Positions 44,740 to 53,673 of a stretch of DNA of 64,000 bases are shown in pieces; within the stretch, counting starts at the first letter, position 1; every line of letters starts with the position of its first letter. The notes below the pieces were generated by a model. The model made no database searches. It was not told the origin of the DNA and worked only from the letters and a program-made list of their open reading frames with translations. Source of the stretch: Salmonirosea aquatica (GTDB taxonomy: Bacteria > Bacteroidota > Bacteroidia > Cytophagales > Spirosomataceae); assembly GCF_009296315.1 (NCBI RefSeq), contig NZ_WHLY01000002.1, positions 5,988,501-6,052,500 on the forward strand. The letters are read 5' to 3'. Made by a program: the position numbers and the translations under genes.

Positions 44740-45131
44740 CTACCAATTTGTACAAAAAGCTTTTCAATATCCCAATCAAAGGGAATAATACCCAGATTGC
44801 TCAGAACTGCCGGAGTTATAGCGGTGTTCATGTCTTTTAGCCTCATGGCCAAAATTGTTTTGCCTTCTTCTGAGGCTAATCGAACTTCCCAAGGTACCCA
44901 CTTTCTACTTCGAAAAGTATTTTCTCCGATTAGGCACAAACAAACGTCACATGATTTAATTTTTGGACGAATTACACTTTTAATGTAAGCTTCCTCTTTA
45001 CTATCAACTGACTCTCTCAAAGAAACGTCATCCATTTCAAAGGCAACATTCTGAAAATGAGATAAACCTCTGAGAGCCCAAACTTTAAGTATGTCTTCAC
45101 TTTTGAAGGAAATAAATGTTTTTTTTGGCAT
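44736..45131 (-). CDS. ThsB-like (MTH538-type) TIR protein
   Basis: 131 residues from the ATG at 45131; the longer frame to 45290 adds residues without similarity. MPKKTFISFKSEDILKVWAL, FEMDDVSLRESVDSKEEAYI, CDVCLCLIGENTFRSRKWVP and WEVRLASEEGKTILAMRL follow the TIR-like (Thoeris ThsB) pattern with the conserved Glu in WEV. Such proteins make cyclic ADP-ribose signals from NAD. No ThsA (SIR2/SLOG) gene is next to it; instead it is translationally coupled to the DUF4071-like gene. Confidence 0.65.
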   Translation of the reverse strand: MPKKTFISFKSEDILKVWALRGLSHFQNVAFEMDDVSLRESVDSKEEAYIKSVIRPKIKSCDVCLCLIGENTFRSRKWVPWEVRLASEEGKTILAMRLKDMNTAITPAVLSNLGIIPFDWDIEKLFVQIGR

Positions 45132-45530
45132 GAGTCTGATATGTTTTAGGTAAATTTTCAATGATAGTAATTTGCCTCTTGTTGGATTAAACCTATTTTC
45201 TCCATTTTTGAAATATACTAATAAACTATATTTAATGCTATAAGCAGTGCTGTAAAAGACCCTGGCTGGCAATATCGCTAACTTCTGCAAATCTAGCCCT
45301 ACCTTGCTAATCCATGATTGAAACCTTTTCTTGCTTTGCCATGAGTTGGATTTAACTCAGCAGCTATAAATAACCAAGTGTTTATTTGTTTAATTTCAGC
45401 ACACTATATACCCGACACCGATCCAGTGAAGCCCATGATTAAAATACCTTGATTAAATCAAGGAAGCAGGCTACTGGAAATCAAGCGCAGGCACTTTTCG
45501 TCCCAGCCACTACTGTTTCTAACCAGCCTT

Positions 45531-46136
45531 TCACGCCGGCAATTCATACACATCTATTATCACGGACTTCGCGCCCCGCGCCTGAGCTTGGGCAACCATA
45601 TGCTCGGTGCCTCCACCGGCGTCCCCTGCCTTTCCATCCCACAAAGCAATCAATGTCATACATTCACCACCTTTCGCCAATGCCTTGTGTAGCATCCAAA
45701 GGTTGGCTCGCTCCCAAATGGAATCATTCGTTTTTTTACTAAGCCAGGCCGGGAGGTCTTTGCTTTCGGAAAGCACTTCGGTCGGTAGTTTTTGGCATAG
45801 TTTATCAAAACGCTCCACCCACCTGGGACCGGCAAACTGAACCGATTCCTCTAAAAATTGATCACGGGGAAGTGCCAGGTAAAGCTGAGTAGGTATATCG
45901 AGTTCACTGCATACCTCATGGAAAAGAATATCGCCCCCACAGGCTCCCCCGGCCAAACCAATCAGCGAGCTGGCCCTGATGTTCTTTTCCTTTAGCACCG
46001 CCCGGTAAATTGCTCGTCGGGCGCTTTCCTCTTTCTCGGGCGGGAAGCGGGGATTAGGTTTACCATCCTGATCGACCCTTCCTTGTTTATCGATCATGTG
46101 TCCTGTAAATAAGAGGAAATGCGTTTTTTCATTCAT
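45531..46136 (-). CDS. SLOG/Rossmann-like nucleotide-binding protein
   Basis: 201 residues. FLLFTGHMIDKQGR at the start, IGLAGGACGGDILFHEVCSE with a glycine-rich loop, LYLALPRDQFLEESVQFAGP, and MTLIALWDGKAGDAGGGTEH are consistent with a SLOG/LOG-like Rossmann domain that senses or processes nucleotide signals; in this family such proteins sit next to TIR, caspase and STAND genes. It is the last gene of the putative immune operon, 14 bp after the caspase-TIR gene. Family placement by pattern only. Confidence 0.5.
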   Translation of the reverse strand: MNEKTHFLLFTGHMIDKQGRVDQDGKPNPRFPPEKEESARRAIYRAVLKEKNIRASSLIGLAGGACGGDILFHEVCSELDIPTQLYLALPRDQFLEESVQFAGPRWVERFDKLCQKLPTEVLSESKDLPAWLSKKTNDSIWERANLWMLHKALAKGGECMTLIALWDGKAGDAGGGTEHMVAQAQARGAKSVIIDVYELPA

Positions 46137-46150
46137 TCGATACAGGTCTT

Positions 46151-47335
46151 TTATCTTGTCCCGTCGGCAATTTTGTCTTCTGCTACCTCTTCCGGCTGCC
46201 TCACTCGCAAAGCCTTTATATGCTCGATGACCGTAGTGATACTGTATTCGTACTTGTCAATATCAAAATCCATCCGATTGTAATGGCCATACATTTTCTG
46301 AAAAAGGGCCGGGATCGTGACCTTTTCTACTGCTAAGGGCAAAATCGGAACCCCGTGCTTATGCGCCGTTTCCAGTTCCCAGTCGGCTACTTCAGAATTC
46401 AAAATTTCCTTATCCAAGACTATTATAAATGCCCTCGCATTTTTTATGCTTCTCTCCAATAATTCTTTCCAGATATCACCTGTCCTAATTTTTTTTGTGT
46501 CAACAAACGTACTAATACCACTTTTAATAAGTGATTGAGATATTTTCTCAACCAAATCGCTTTGCTGTCGCTGGTAGCTGATGAATACTGATCGTGGTGA
46601 GTCAAAAAGGACAAGGTCTTTATCGACATTCCACTCCCATTTTTTTGGCGAACCCTCGTACGATGATTCCGTACTTTTACTCTGCTGTTGGGTTATATAA
46701 TCAAAAAGCTCGGAGAAGGTTATTTTGCCATCCCTATTTGCATCGATGTAGTCACTTTTCAAGCCTTTTATTATAGTATTAGTGAATACCCCACCTTCCT
46801 CAGTTTCCATCGCCATCTGATTTTCGTCACCCGCCGTGAGCGCCACAAGGCTTTTGGGTAACCCTCTGTTATTATTGAAGAAAGCCCCGCTATGGCAAGT
46901 ATCGATAACGATGATGAAAGTTTCGCATTCGGATTTCCTGAACTGGGAAAGGACAAATTCTGATTCCATACAGGTGGCATCCTGAAACTTATACTCGGAA
47001 TCAGTAAACAGTAGATAAAATGATTTATCCGCGCCCAATACCCCCTTCCCGGAATAATAGAAGAAAACGATATCATCTTTCATTGCCTTTATACAAACAT
47101 CAGAGATTGCACGCCTGGCATCAATCAGTAATGGGTTGGTCAAAGAGGTCACCTCAAAACTGCTTAATTCTGAATCTCTGAGTATTGTGCTGAATTTTTC
47201 AACATCCTTTAGGACTCCCCCTAAATTACTAATTGCCGGATCATTGAATGTTTCGGTGCCAATAAGCAGAGCATACTTATTAACCACATACTTTTCCTCT
47301 TTTTCAAGCTTAGCTCCTGTTTCCAAAAATCCCAT
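46151..47335 (-). CDS. Caspase-like (C14) / TIR fusion protein with His-to-Lys change
   Basis: 394 residues. N-terminal metacaspase-like p20 domain: YALLIGTETFNDPAISNLGG, FFYYSGKGVLG, FIIVIDTCHSGAF with the nucleophilic Cys, and a short EF-hand-like DANRDGKITFSE. The catalytic His normally in Y-S-G-H-G is Lys (AAG codon). The C-terminal ~140 residues are a TIR domain: SVFISYQRQQSDLVEKISQS, TFVDTKKIRTGDIWKELLER, SEVADWELETAHKHGVPILP with the Glu. Thus the protease part may be inactive or use other residues, while TIR appears complete. Fifth gene of the operon, 69 bp after CHAT. Confidence 0.75.
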   Translation of the reverse strand: MGFLETGAKLEKEEKYVVNKYALLIGTETFNDPAISNLGGVLKDVEKFSTILRDSELSSFEVTSLTNPLLIDARRAISDVCIKAMKDDIVFFYYSGKGVLGADKSFYLLFTDSEYKFQDATCMESEFVLSQFRKSECETFIIVIDTCHSGAFFNNNRGLPKSLVALTAGDENQMAMETEEGGVFTNTIIKGLKSDYIDANRDGKITFSELFDYITQQQSKSTESSYEGSPKKWEWNVDKDLVLFDSPRSVFISYQRQQSDLVEKISQSLIKSGISTFVDTKKIRTGDIWKELLERSIKNARAFIIVLDKEILNSEVADWELETAHKHGVPILPLAVEKVTIPALFQKMYGHYNRMDFDIDKYEYSITTVIEHIKALRVRQPEEVAEDKIADGTR

Positions 47336-47404
47336 GTCATATCACTTTTTTTTGTCAATAAACTGTATTCTAATAGCTTGTAACAAGACAAATTGTCAAT
47401 GACC

Positions 47405-50284
47405 TCACCCAATCGCCTCCAGTTCACGCCTCAGCCGCACAACCAAATCCAGCACCTTCTTTCCCTTTTCCCCTTCTATCAGTCCATACAAGTCGATCAG
47501 AAAATCCAGGTGTTCCAGCTCTCCCAGCCGATTGCCCTTGTGGCCTGTGAATTTCCAGACCTCCTCGTAGGTTTCCTTGACCGCGCTGTACGGGGTTTCT
47601 ATGTCACCCAACAGCATGAGGACCAGCCGGAGATTGGCTTCGGCGATGCAATCCCAAAAACTGGCCTCCTCCCGCTCTTTTTTCAACTGCTGTTCAAGCT
47701 CTTGTTTAACCTGAGCGATTGCGGCCTTGGCCCTTTTTGGGAGATTGTTGAGGGTTGAAAACGATTCGATGGCCTCCCCCCATTTTCGGGGACCTGCCTG
47801 TACCAGGGCATTCTCGATGGCCAGCCAGTTGGACAGCGAGTAATAGCGGTTGCCATTGTCCGGTTTGTCGGTGGCTTGCCGGTAATACCCGGCCGAGGTT
47901 TCGTAGGCTTTCGTTTTTTCAGTGCTGTTGCTGATTAGGCCCAGGCGCTTATAGGTGCTACCCAGCAAATTTAGACGCTCATTGGTACAGCCCAATCGGT
48001 TCAAGGCATTGATCTCTTCCGCCGCCAGCTGGATTTCCTCCAGGCACTTGTCCCGTTGTCCCGGGTCTTGCTTGAATTTTTGTACGGCAAACTTGGCGCG
48101 AACGCTGCAATACTTTTCCCAGGCGGAGAAAGAGAAAACAGGGTTTTCGAGAGTACCCAGTTTCCCGAACATCCCGATGGCCTCCTGGTACATCCCCATC
48201 CCCGAGTAAAGCAACGCCTGCAGCTCGGTGATTTTGCCACTGCTGATCTTGGTCCGTTCCATGCCCAGGGCGATGCCTTTCATCTTCTTTTGAAAAACCT
48301 CCACCTCATAGCTGCCCGTATCCAGTTGATTCAGCATATTGCCCAGTTCGATTTCAGCTTCTTCGGGAATAATGAAGGTGTACTCATAGCTCTGAATATG
48401 GGCCTGGCTTGTCAATCTGTAAAACGGATCGCCGTAGCACTGGTAGGCCCCCCAGGTGTTGTTGCGGGTGCCATGGTTGTCAAAAATGGCCTGACGGGCT
48501 CTTTTGACCGACTCGCCGAAAGTATCTCCGGAGAACAGGCAGTCATAAAATTTTTCGGCAAATTCCAGGGCCGTCGCGTCGCTGACCGCCCAGCCGGCCA
48601 CCACCACCGCCTTTACCCCGATTTCGATCAGCCGGGTACCGATGTTAGCGGCTAGCCGGTAAGGTTTCGGTTGGTCCTCATTCGAAATGGCAGCCATTTG
48701 TCCCAGGTAGCAGCAGTTGACAAATACCAGTTCGGGCACCCCGCTCATTTGCCTGATGTCGTCCGGCGTCAGGAAGGAGTCCCTGCCGATGAGCATGCCG
48801 GTTTTTTTGTCCGGCCCAAATTCAAAGGCCCCGTGACCGGCCAGGTGGATGATTTTGTAGTCCTGGCCCAGAAGTTCTATCCGTATCTCCGCTGATTTCT
48901 GATGGGACGAGTGGACCAGGTCGTACCCATCCGCCTTCAGACGCGCCGCAATTTTCCCTCCCTCGCTCCGGGCTCCGGGCAGTTGTCCGAAATAGCCCTC
49001 CAGGTTGGGGTCGGCAATAACCAGGGCGCTTTTGTCAATGACCGAGTTGATAACCCGGCGGAAGTTGGGTGTGGCCAGTTGGCGGATCATCCCGGCGTTC
49101 ACACTCAATGGTTTTGCATTGGTGGTGCTGTCCTGCAGGAGCTCCCAGGGAAAGGCCGCAGTCAAGGAGTCCAGTTGCCAGCTTATGTTGTTTTGTCTTT
49201 TTACCTGCTGCTTGAAGTCGTTGGGAATGAGCATCTCGAAAATGACCTTGGCTAGCCTGGGCGTCCATTCATCCTTGACCGAGACGGCATCCAGTATCCT
49301 GAACAGATCGCGGCTGTCGGTGGTGAGGCTGGCCTCTTCTATGCGGGCGGCATCAGTGGCAACTGCAAATTTCAAACCCTGCCGTCTTCTGTCCAGATTT
49401 TCGGGATCATCGTAGGGCTGGACATTGATTCGCGTCCACCAGTCCTGGGTATCTTCCACCGGAAGCCGTCCGCGACGGCCGGGCAGTAACCTGATACTGT
49501 TTCCGGTCCGTTTTATGCTCAAGACCTTGTTCTCCTCTTTTTCGAGTACGCTCACGGCCTTCACGCAGGCCAGGGCCCGGTCCGTGTAGAGCTCGATGAA
49601 TTCGACGGCCTCGATCACCCTTCCAGTTTCCCGGTAGGTGGCGAGCACTTTCTGATTGGCGTTCTGAATCGCCTGCAGGATGGCGCGTACCGCCCCCTCG
49701 ATGCTCAGCCCTCCGTACCCGGAGCCCACCAGTAGCGCCGAAATGCCGATCGTTTTCGGTTTCATTGCCGGTTCAGTCGTTGTACCGGAAGATTTGCCAA
49801 TCAGATTTACCAGGTAGTTGGATACGCCCAGCTCTATGGTGTTCATCAGCAGGAATTCATTGAGCCCACCCTGTCGGCCCAGACCTACCACAATCACCCC
49901 TTTGAGCCCGCCCAGATTCTTGGTTTCCAAATAGGTGTTGCTGCCGATCGGCCCTGGGTACAGCCCGAGTTGTATGCGTCTGCTCAACTCCCCGTTAAGG
50001 GACTGCTCAACGGCTTTTTCGGCCGATAGGATGCCGTCCCGGTCGAAATGCCCGATCAGGAGCGGGTACCGGGCGTATTTGAGGTGACCGTTGCTGACCG
50101 AAACGATGATGGGCGACTGGCCCGGGACGAAACTATCGGGTGAAGTGCGCAGCCCCAGCAGCACTTTCTCTACGCTGTCGGGCGACAGGTCGAAGGTGGC
50201 ATCGGTCTTTGCGACCGTTTCGGTATCCAGTCCACGGAAACTGGGCTGAGTTTGTGGCAGCTGACTGGTTCTTCCCGTTTTCAA
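47405..50284 (-). CDS. CHAT-domain protease with C-terminal helical repeats
   Basis: 959 residues. Residues ~40-170 resemble the macro-like N-terminal domain of leucyl aminopeptidases (LGGLKGVIVVGLGRQGGLNE). The CHAT (caspase-like) domain spans ~350-610 with catalytic His in IIHLAGHGAFEF and Cys in LVFVNCCYLGQM, plus WGAYQCYGDPFY. From ~640 a TPR-like region (TELQALLYSGMGMYQEAIGM) follows. CHAT proteases act as effectors in caspase-like immunity, for example cleaving gasdermins or other targets. Its start overlaps the lipase stop by four bases (ATGA). All catalytic residues are present, so it is probably active. Confidence 0.85.
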   Translation of the reverse strand: MKTGRTSQLPQTQPSFRGLDTETVAKTDATFDLSPDSVEKVLLGLRTSPDSFVPGQSPIIVSVSNGHLKYARYPLLIGHFDRDGILSAEKAVEQSLNGELSRRIQLGLYPGPIGSNTYLETKNLGGLKGVIVVGLGRQGGLNEFLLMNTIELGVSNYLVNLIGKSSGTTTEPAMKPKTIGISALLVGSGYGGLSIEGAVRAILQAIQNANQKVLATYRETGRVIEAVEFIELYTDRALACVKAVSVLEKEENKVLSIKRTGNSIRLLPGRRGRLPVEDTQDWWTRINVQPYDDPENLDRRRQGLKFAVATDAARIEEASLTTDSRDLFRILDAVSVKDEWTPRLAKVIFEMLIPNDFKQQVKRQNNISWQLDSLTAAFPWELLQDSTTNAKPLSVNAGMIRQLATPNFRRVINSVIDKSALVIADPNLEGYFGQLPGARSEGGKIAARLKADGYDLVHSSHQKSAEIRIELLGQDYKIIHLAGHGAFEFGPDKKTGMLIGRDSFLTPDDIRQMSGVPELVFVNCCYLGQMAAISNEDQPKPYRLAANIGTRLIEIGVKAVVVAGWAVSDATALEFAEKFYDCLFSGDTFGESVKRARQAIFDNHGTRNNTWGAYQCYGDPFYRLTSQAHIQSYEYTFIIPEEAEIELGNMLNQLDTGSYEVEVFQKKMKGIALGMERTKISSGKITELQALLYSGMGMYQEAIGMFGKLGTLENPVFSFSAWEKYCSVRAKFAVQKFKQDPGQRDKCLEEIQLAAEEINALNRLGCTNERLNLLGSTYKRLGLISNSTEKTKAYETSAGYYRQATDKPDNGNRYYSLSNWLAIENALVQAGPRKWGEAIESFSTLNNLPKRAKAAIAQVKQELEQQLKKEREEASFWDCIAEANLRLVLMLLGDIETPYSAVKETYEEVWKFTGHKGNRLGELEHLDFLIDLYGLIEGEKGKKVLDLVVRLRRELEAIG

Positions 50285-52857
50285 CAGATCGGCGATGCCC
50301 CAAACAGGACTGAATCATTGGCGAGCTCACCGTGTGTCACTTCCGAGAAATACACATTCCTTTCGTCTGCTATTGCTTTCGGGATGCCGCTGGCCCAGGT
50401 GACACTGCCGTCTCCCTCCCGGGTGGCGAGGAATTCGAGTGTTTCGCGGGGGCCGAAGAAAGTCTCCCGCTTTCTGATGCGGTAGCCGCTGATGGTCTGG
50501 TCTTTTTTTCCGGCCAGACCCGCGATGTAGATGGCTTTGGCATAATCGGGGGTACTTTTCAGCACCTCACTGCGGTAGGTGCTGAACTCGGCCAGTACGG
50601 TGGCGTCAGGAAGCGGCCACTCCTCATCGCCGAAGGCTTCGGCCATGCGCTGCCAGGTTTTGGCCAGGGCGAAGTCATTCTCTTTATCTTTCTCGCCCCT
50701 GGCCTCATTCAGCGGCAGCAGACTCAGAATGCCCGGAAACCGGGTAAAGATCCTTACCAGACTTCGCTTGGAATTGGCCAGGTCAAGCGTGCTCACGGTG
50801 TGGATGATCGAATCCTCGCCAAACAGGATGTAGGGGATCCTGAACGAGCCGCCCAGCGGAGAACCCAAAAAAAGTAGCCGGAAATCAGCATATGCATTCA
50901 GCTTCGACCAGGTGTCCTGGTATTTGCTGTTGACCATGAAATCCCGGATCACCAGGCCGCCCATCGAGTGGCCGATCAGCTTGATGGGTTGCTTGTATTG
51001 CAGCAGCTCCACCACTTTGCTGTTCAAAGCCTCGCCACTTTGCGGTATGCTCAGCCGCCAGTCGTAGGGGAACACGACCACATCATAGTCCGGACTCAAG
51101 AAATCGGTTAGTTTTTTGTAGGATGCTTCCACCACCGAAGGAGCCATGATGTTGCGGTTGTTTTCATCGCTGTGTTCCAAAGAGGTGAGGTCACCCCGCA
51201 GAATGCTCAGGTAATTGACCCAAACCTGTTGGTCCTGAAAGGTCAGGTTGCTACCCATAATGCCCGGCAATAGAATCACGATCGGCTTTTTGCCCGATAC
51301 GGGTACCGGGAACAGTCTTCCCTTGGGATTGGTGAGGCTGATGTTTCGTATTTCGGTCGCAGTGTAATCCCGGTCTGTCAGGGATATGAAGCCCGGAACC
51401 GGATTTACCCCCTCACTTTGGATTGCCTCCCGGATCGCGTCCCGGGTCGGTTTGTTGGCAAAGTAGTTGAAATGTATCACCTGCGGCCCTTCGTCCAGGT
51501 AGTATTGCGACCTGTCCGTGCCTCGTTTGGCCCCGTTGAACATCGACCGGGTGTTCACGATCAGGTCGTTGGGCCCCATATTGAACAGCTTGGTAAGGAT
51601 GGAGACAATGGCCGACCAACGAAACGTCACCTTGTTGTTGCCTGAAACCACCAGCAGAGGGGTCGTGATTTCCAGGTCGGGGGTCGGATTGTTAAGAACC
51701 TGGATAAAGGGGGAGTCAGGGTTCTGGACTTCCAATCCGGGCAGCACGTTCGGATTGTTCTTGATTTCCACCGCCGCCGCCAGCAAATTTCTGAACGCCG
51801 TATGGACTTCCCCCTCTTTTTTCAGGGCCAGGCCAATGAGGTTGAACACCACGTTCAGGAATACATCCAGCCGTTTGGAGGCCAGGATGGCTCCGTTGGC
51901 CGGGCAGGCCACCCGCACGAACTTTCCGATGGTGATGGTCTTGGCCCGCATCACTTCCCTGATTTCTTCGATCAGCTTCACGTCCGCCGCCCTGCCGACC
52001 CGGTTGAGGTAGGTGGTTTCTTTGTCCGAAAATCCGCGGCCCCCGGAATTCTCGATGCAGAAACGGCAGAGGATATCGCCGACCATCCCGCCTCTCGACT
52101 GGCTGAGAAGGTGCAGCGTGGCCCTGGCGGGAAGTTGCCTGACCAGTTCGAGGACGTTTTGGAGCGGACTCTTGGTCAGGCTTTCGTGTTCGAAGGCGAG
52201 GACATTGGTTTCTCCGTAAGTCTCAAATATCGTATTCCAGAGGTCGGTGGGTTTGCCTTCGGGATTAAGCGCCGCAAAAGTTTGGCGGGTGGAGGCGGCG
52301 GTGCCGTGCAGAAAAAGAAAGTACGTGCCGTCCTCTTTCACTTCTTTTTTATGCAGGGTGAAGTCACGCTTCAACCCCAGCAACCCGCGTTGCTTGTCGA
52401 GGGCTTTTTCTTCAAAATCGGTGGCAAGCTTACGAATGATCTCATCCAGTTCGGTCGGCAGGTTCTCGACATTTTTCCTCCCGAATATTTTCAGGAATTT
52501 CACCAGGACCTTTTTCAGGCCGCGCTGCTGATCAACTAGCACCAGTTCGGTCGGAATCAGAACGGGGGCATTCTCCACGCCATCGACCGTTAGGTCGCGC
52601 TTTTCCTGCAGTGCCACTTCATCAAACAACTCCCCCAGATCACCCTTCGTGCAGAGCCAGACCGTGTCGTCGTCAAACTCGAACTGTAGCACATCCCCTA
52701 CCTCCAAATCAACTGGTACTGGTTTAAGGTCTTCCCCGCGTTTGACTTCCTGAAAGCTGAATTCTTTTTTTAGCTCCAGGTGTTCTTCCCCGAGCGTGGA
52801 GAGGAGATTTTCTTTTTTTGATTCAATTGCAGGAACTAATATCCGGGAAGTAGCCAT
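50281..52857 (-). CDS. Double alpha/beta-hydrolase (lipase-like) protein
   Basis: About 858 residues from the ATG at 52857 (MATSRILVPAIES). It carries two serine-hydrolase units: the first with FLFLHGTAASTRQTF and nucleophile elbow LLSQSRGGMVG, the second LCAT/lipase-like with IVILLPGIMGSNLTF and LIGHSMGGLVIRD. Family members with paired units occur next to CHAT and STAND genes. A phospholipase or acyltransferase effector damaging membranes is the simplest reading; substrate unknown. It starts 22 bp after the 237-residue gene and overlaps the CHAT gene at its end. Confidence 0.75.
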   Translation of the reverse strand: MATSRILVPAIESKKENLLSTLGEEHLELKKEFSFQEVKRGEDLKPVPVDLEVGDVLQFEFDDDTVWLCTKGDLGELFDEVALQEKRDLTVDGVENAPVLIPTELVLVDQQRGLKKVLVKFLKIFGRKNVENLPTELDEIIRKLATDFEEKALDKQRGLLGLKRDFTLHKKEVKEDGTYFLFLHGTAASTRQTFAALNPEGKPTDLWNTIFETYGETNVLAFEHESLTKSPLQNVLELVRQLPARATLHLLSQSRGGMVGDILCRFCIENSGGRGFSDKETTYLNRVGRAADVKLIEEIREVMRAKTITIGKFVRVACPANGAILASKRLDVFLNVVFNLIGLALKKEGEVHTAFRNLLAAAVEIKNNPNVLPGLEVQNPDSPFIQVLNNPTPDLEITTPLLVVSGNNKVTFRWSAIVSILTKLFNMGPNDLIVNTRSMFNGAKRGTDRSQYYLDEGPQVIHFNYFANKPTRDAIREAIQSEGVNPVPGFISLTDRDYTATEIRNISLTNPKGRLFPVPVSGKKPIVILLPGIMGSNLTFQDQQVWVNYLSILRGDLTSLEHSDENNRNIMAPSVVEASYKKLTDFLSPDYDVVVFPYDWRLSIPQSGEALNSKVVELLQYKQPIKLIGHSMGGLVIRDFMVNSKYQDTWSKLNAYADFRLLFLGSPLGGSFRIPYILFGEDSIIHTVSTLDLANSKRSLVRIFTRFPGILSLLPLNEARGEKDKENDFALAKTWQRMAEAFGDEEWPLPDATVLAEFSTYRSEVLKSTPDYAKAIYIAGLAGKKDQTISGYRIRKRETFFGPRETLEFLATREGDGSVTWASGIPKAIADERNVYFSEVTHGELANDSVLFGASPIC

Positions 52858-52879
52858 GGGAAGGGAGGGAAAAAGGTGA

Positions 52880-53593
52880 TTAAAGATCCGTATCGGGCGT
52901 GGCAGGTATTTCGAACTCAGCATCGCCCGGTGCCGTCAGGTCCCGGGTCAGTACGTTGACTCCGCCACCGAATAGTTTCAGCTTGAAGAGTCCCAGCGCG
53001 ATAACCCCCGATTTTCCCTGCACCTTCAATCCCAGTTCTTTGGTGGTACCAACCTCTACCTCAGCGTTTCCCAGCTTCAATTCTTTGAGGGCCTGCGCAT
53101 TCCCCCCGAAGGTAATTTCCGTACCGGCCGATAGGGTGGAAATGATGAGCGGGTCAACGGCCTCGAAGGTTTGAAACACCACCTTCCATTTTTTTTCCCA
53201 TCCATCGGTGTCCTTCAAACGGTTGGCTACCTGCTGCGTGTTCTGGATTTCGTTGACCCGTATGGTGGGTGCTTTTATCAGGAATGATCTTTCTTTCTGA
53301 AATTTGAAGGCAATCTTGGCATATATTGCTCCAGCTGGTATGACATCTACCTCGGCTCCACCGGCAAACTTGGACACCAGTGTATCAGCCGAGGTAAAAT
53401 CGAGGCTGGCATCGGGCCCGGTAGCGCGCTCGAAGGCGACATCGAACTCAGCGATATTGCCCATCTTGATGAAAACCCCATCAGAAAAAATCCCGTAATC
53501 GCCCAGTTTGAAATTGTTCGTAACGGGTAACCAGGCAGCATATACGTTGAGCTGGTTCTGGATAAGGTCGTTGAATTGGTTAGGTAGTCCCAT
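52880..53593 (-). CDS. 237-residue protein of unknown family, possibly gasdermin-like
   Basis: Beta-rich with no signal peptide or helix: LGDYGIFSDGVFIKMGNIAE, then TSADTLVSKFAGGAEVDVIP, IYAKIAFKFQKERSFLIKAP, and a C-terminal acidic tail ending DAEFEIPATPDTDL. Size, a two-part fold with a short detachable acidic tail, and position between a STAND sensor and a CHAT protease fit the context of bacterial gasdermin pore-formers, but I see no decisive motif and no N-terminal Cys for palmitoylation. It may instead be a chaperone or structural partner. 80 bp after the sensor gene. Confidence 0.35.
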   Translation of the reverse strand: MGLPNQFNDLIQNQLNVYAAWLPVTNNFKLGDYGIFSDGVFIKMGNIAEFDVAFERATGPDASLDFTSADTLVSKFAGGAEVDVIPAGAIYAKIAFKFQKERSFLIKAPTIRVNEIQNTQQVANRLKDTDGWEKKWKVVFQTFEAVDPLIISTLSAGTEITFGGNAQALKELKLGNAEVEVGTTKELGLKVQGKSGVIALGLFKLKLFGGGVNVLTRDLTAPGDAEFEIPATPDTDL

Positions 53594-53673
53594 GGTCTTG
53601 GTTGGTTGGATTGGTGAGTTTTGGATTTAGGGTTTTTTTGGAAGAAAAATTGCTGACCAGCAAAGAGATAAGT

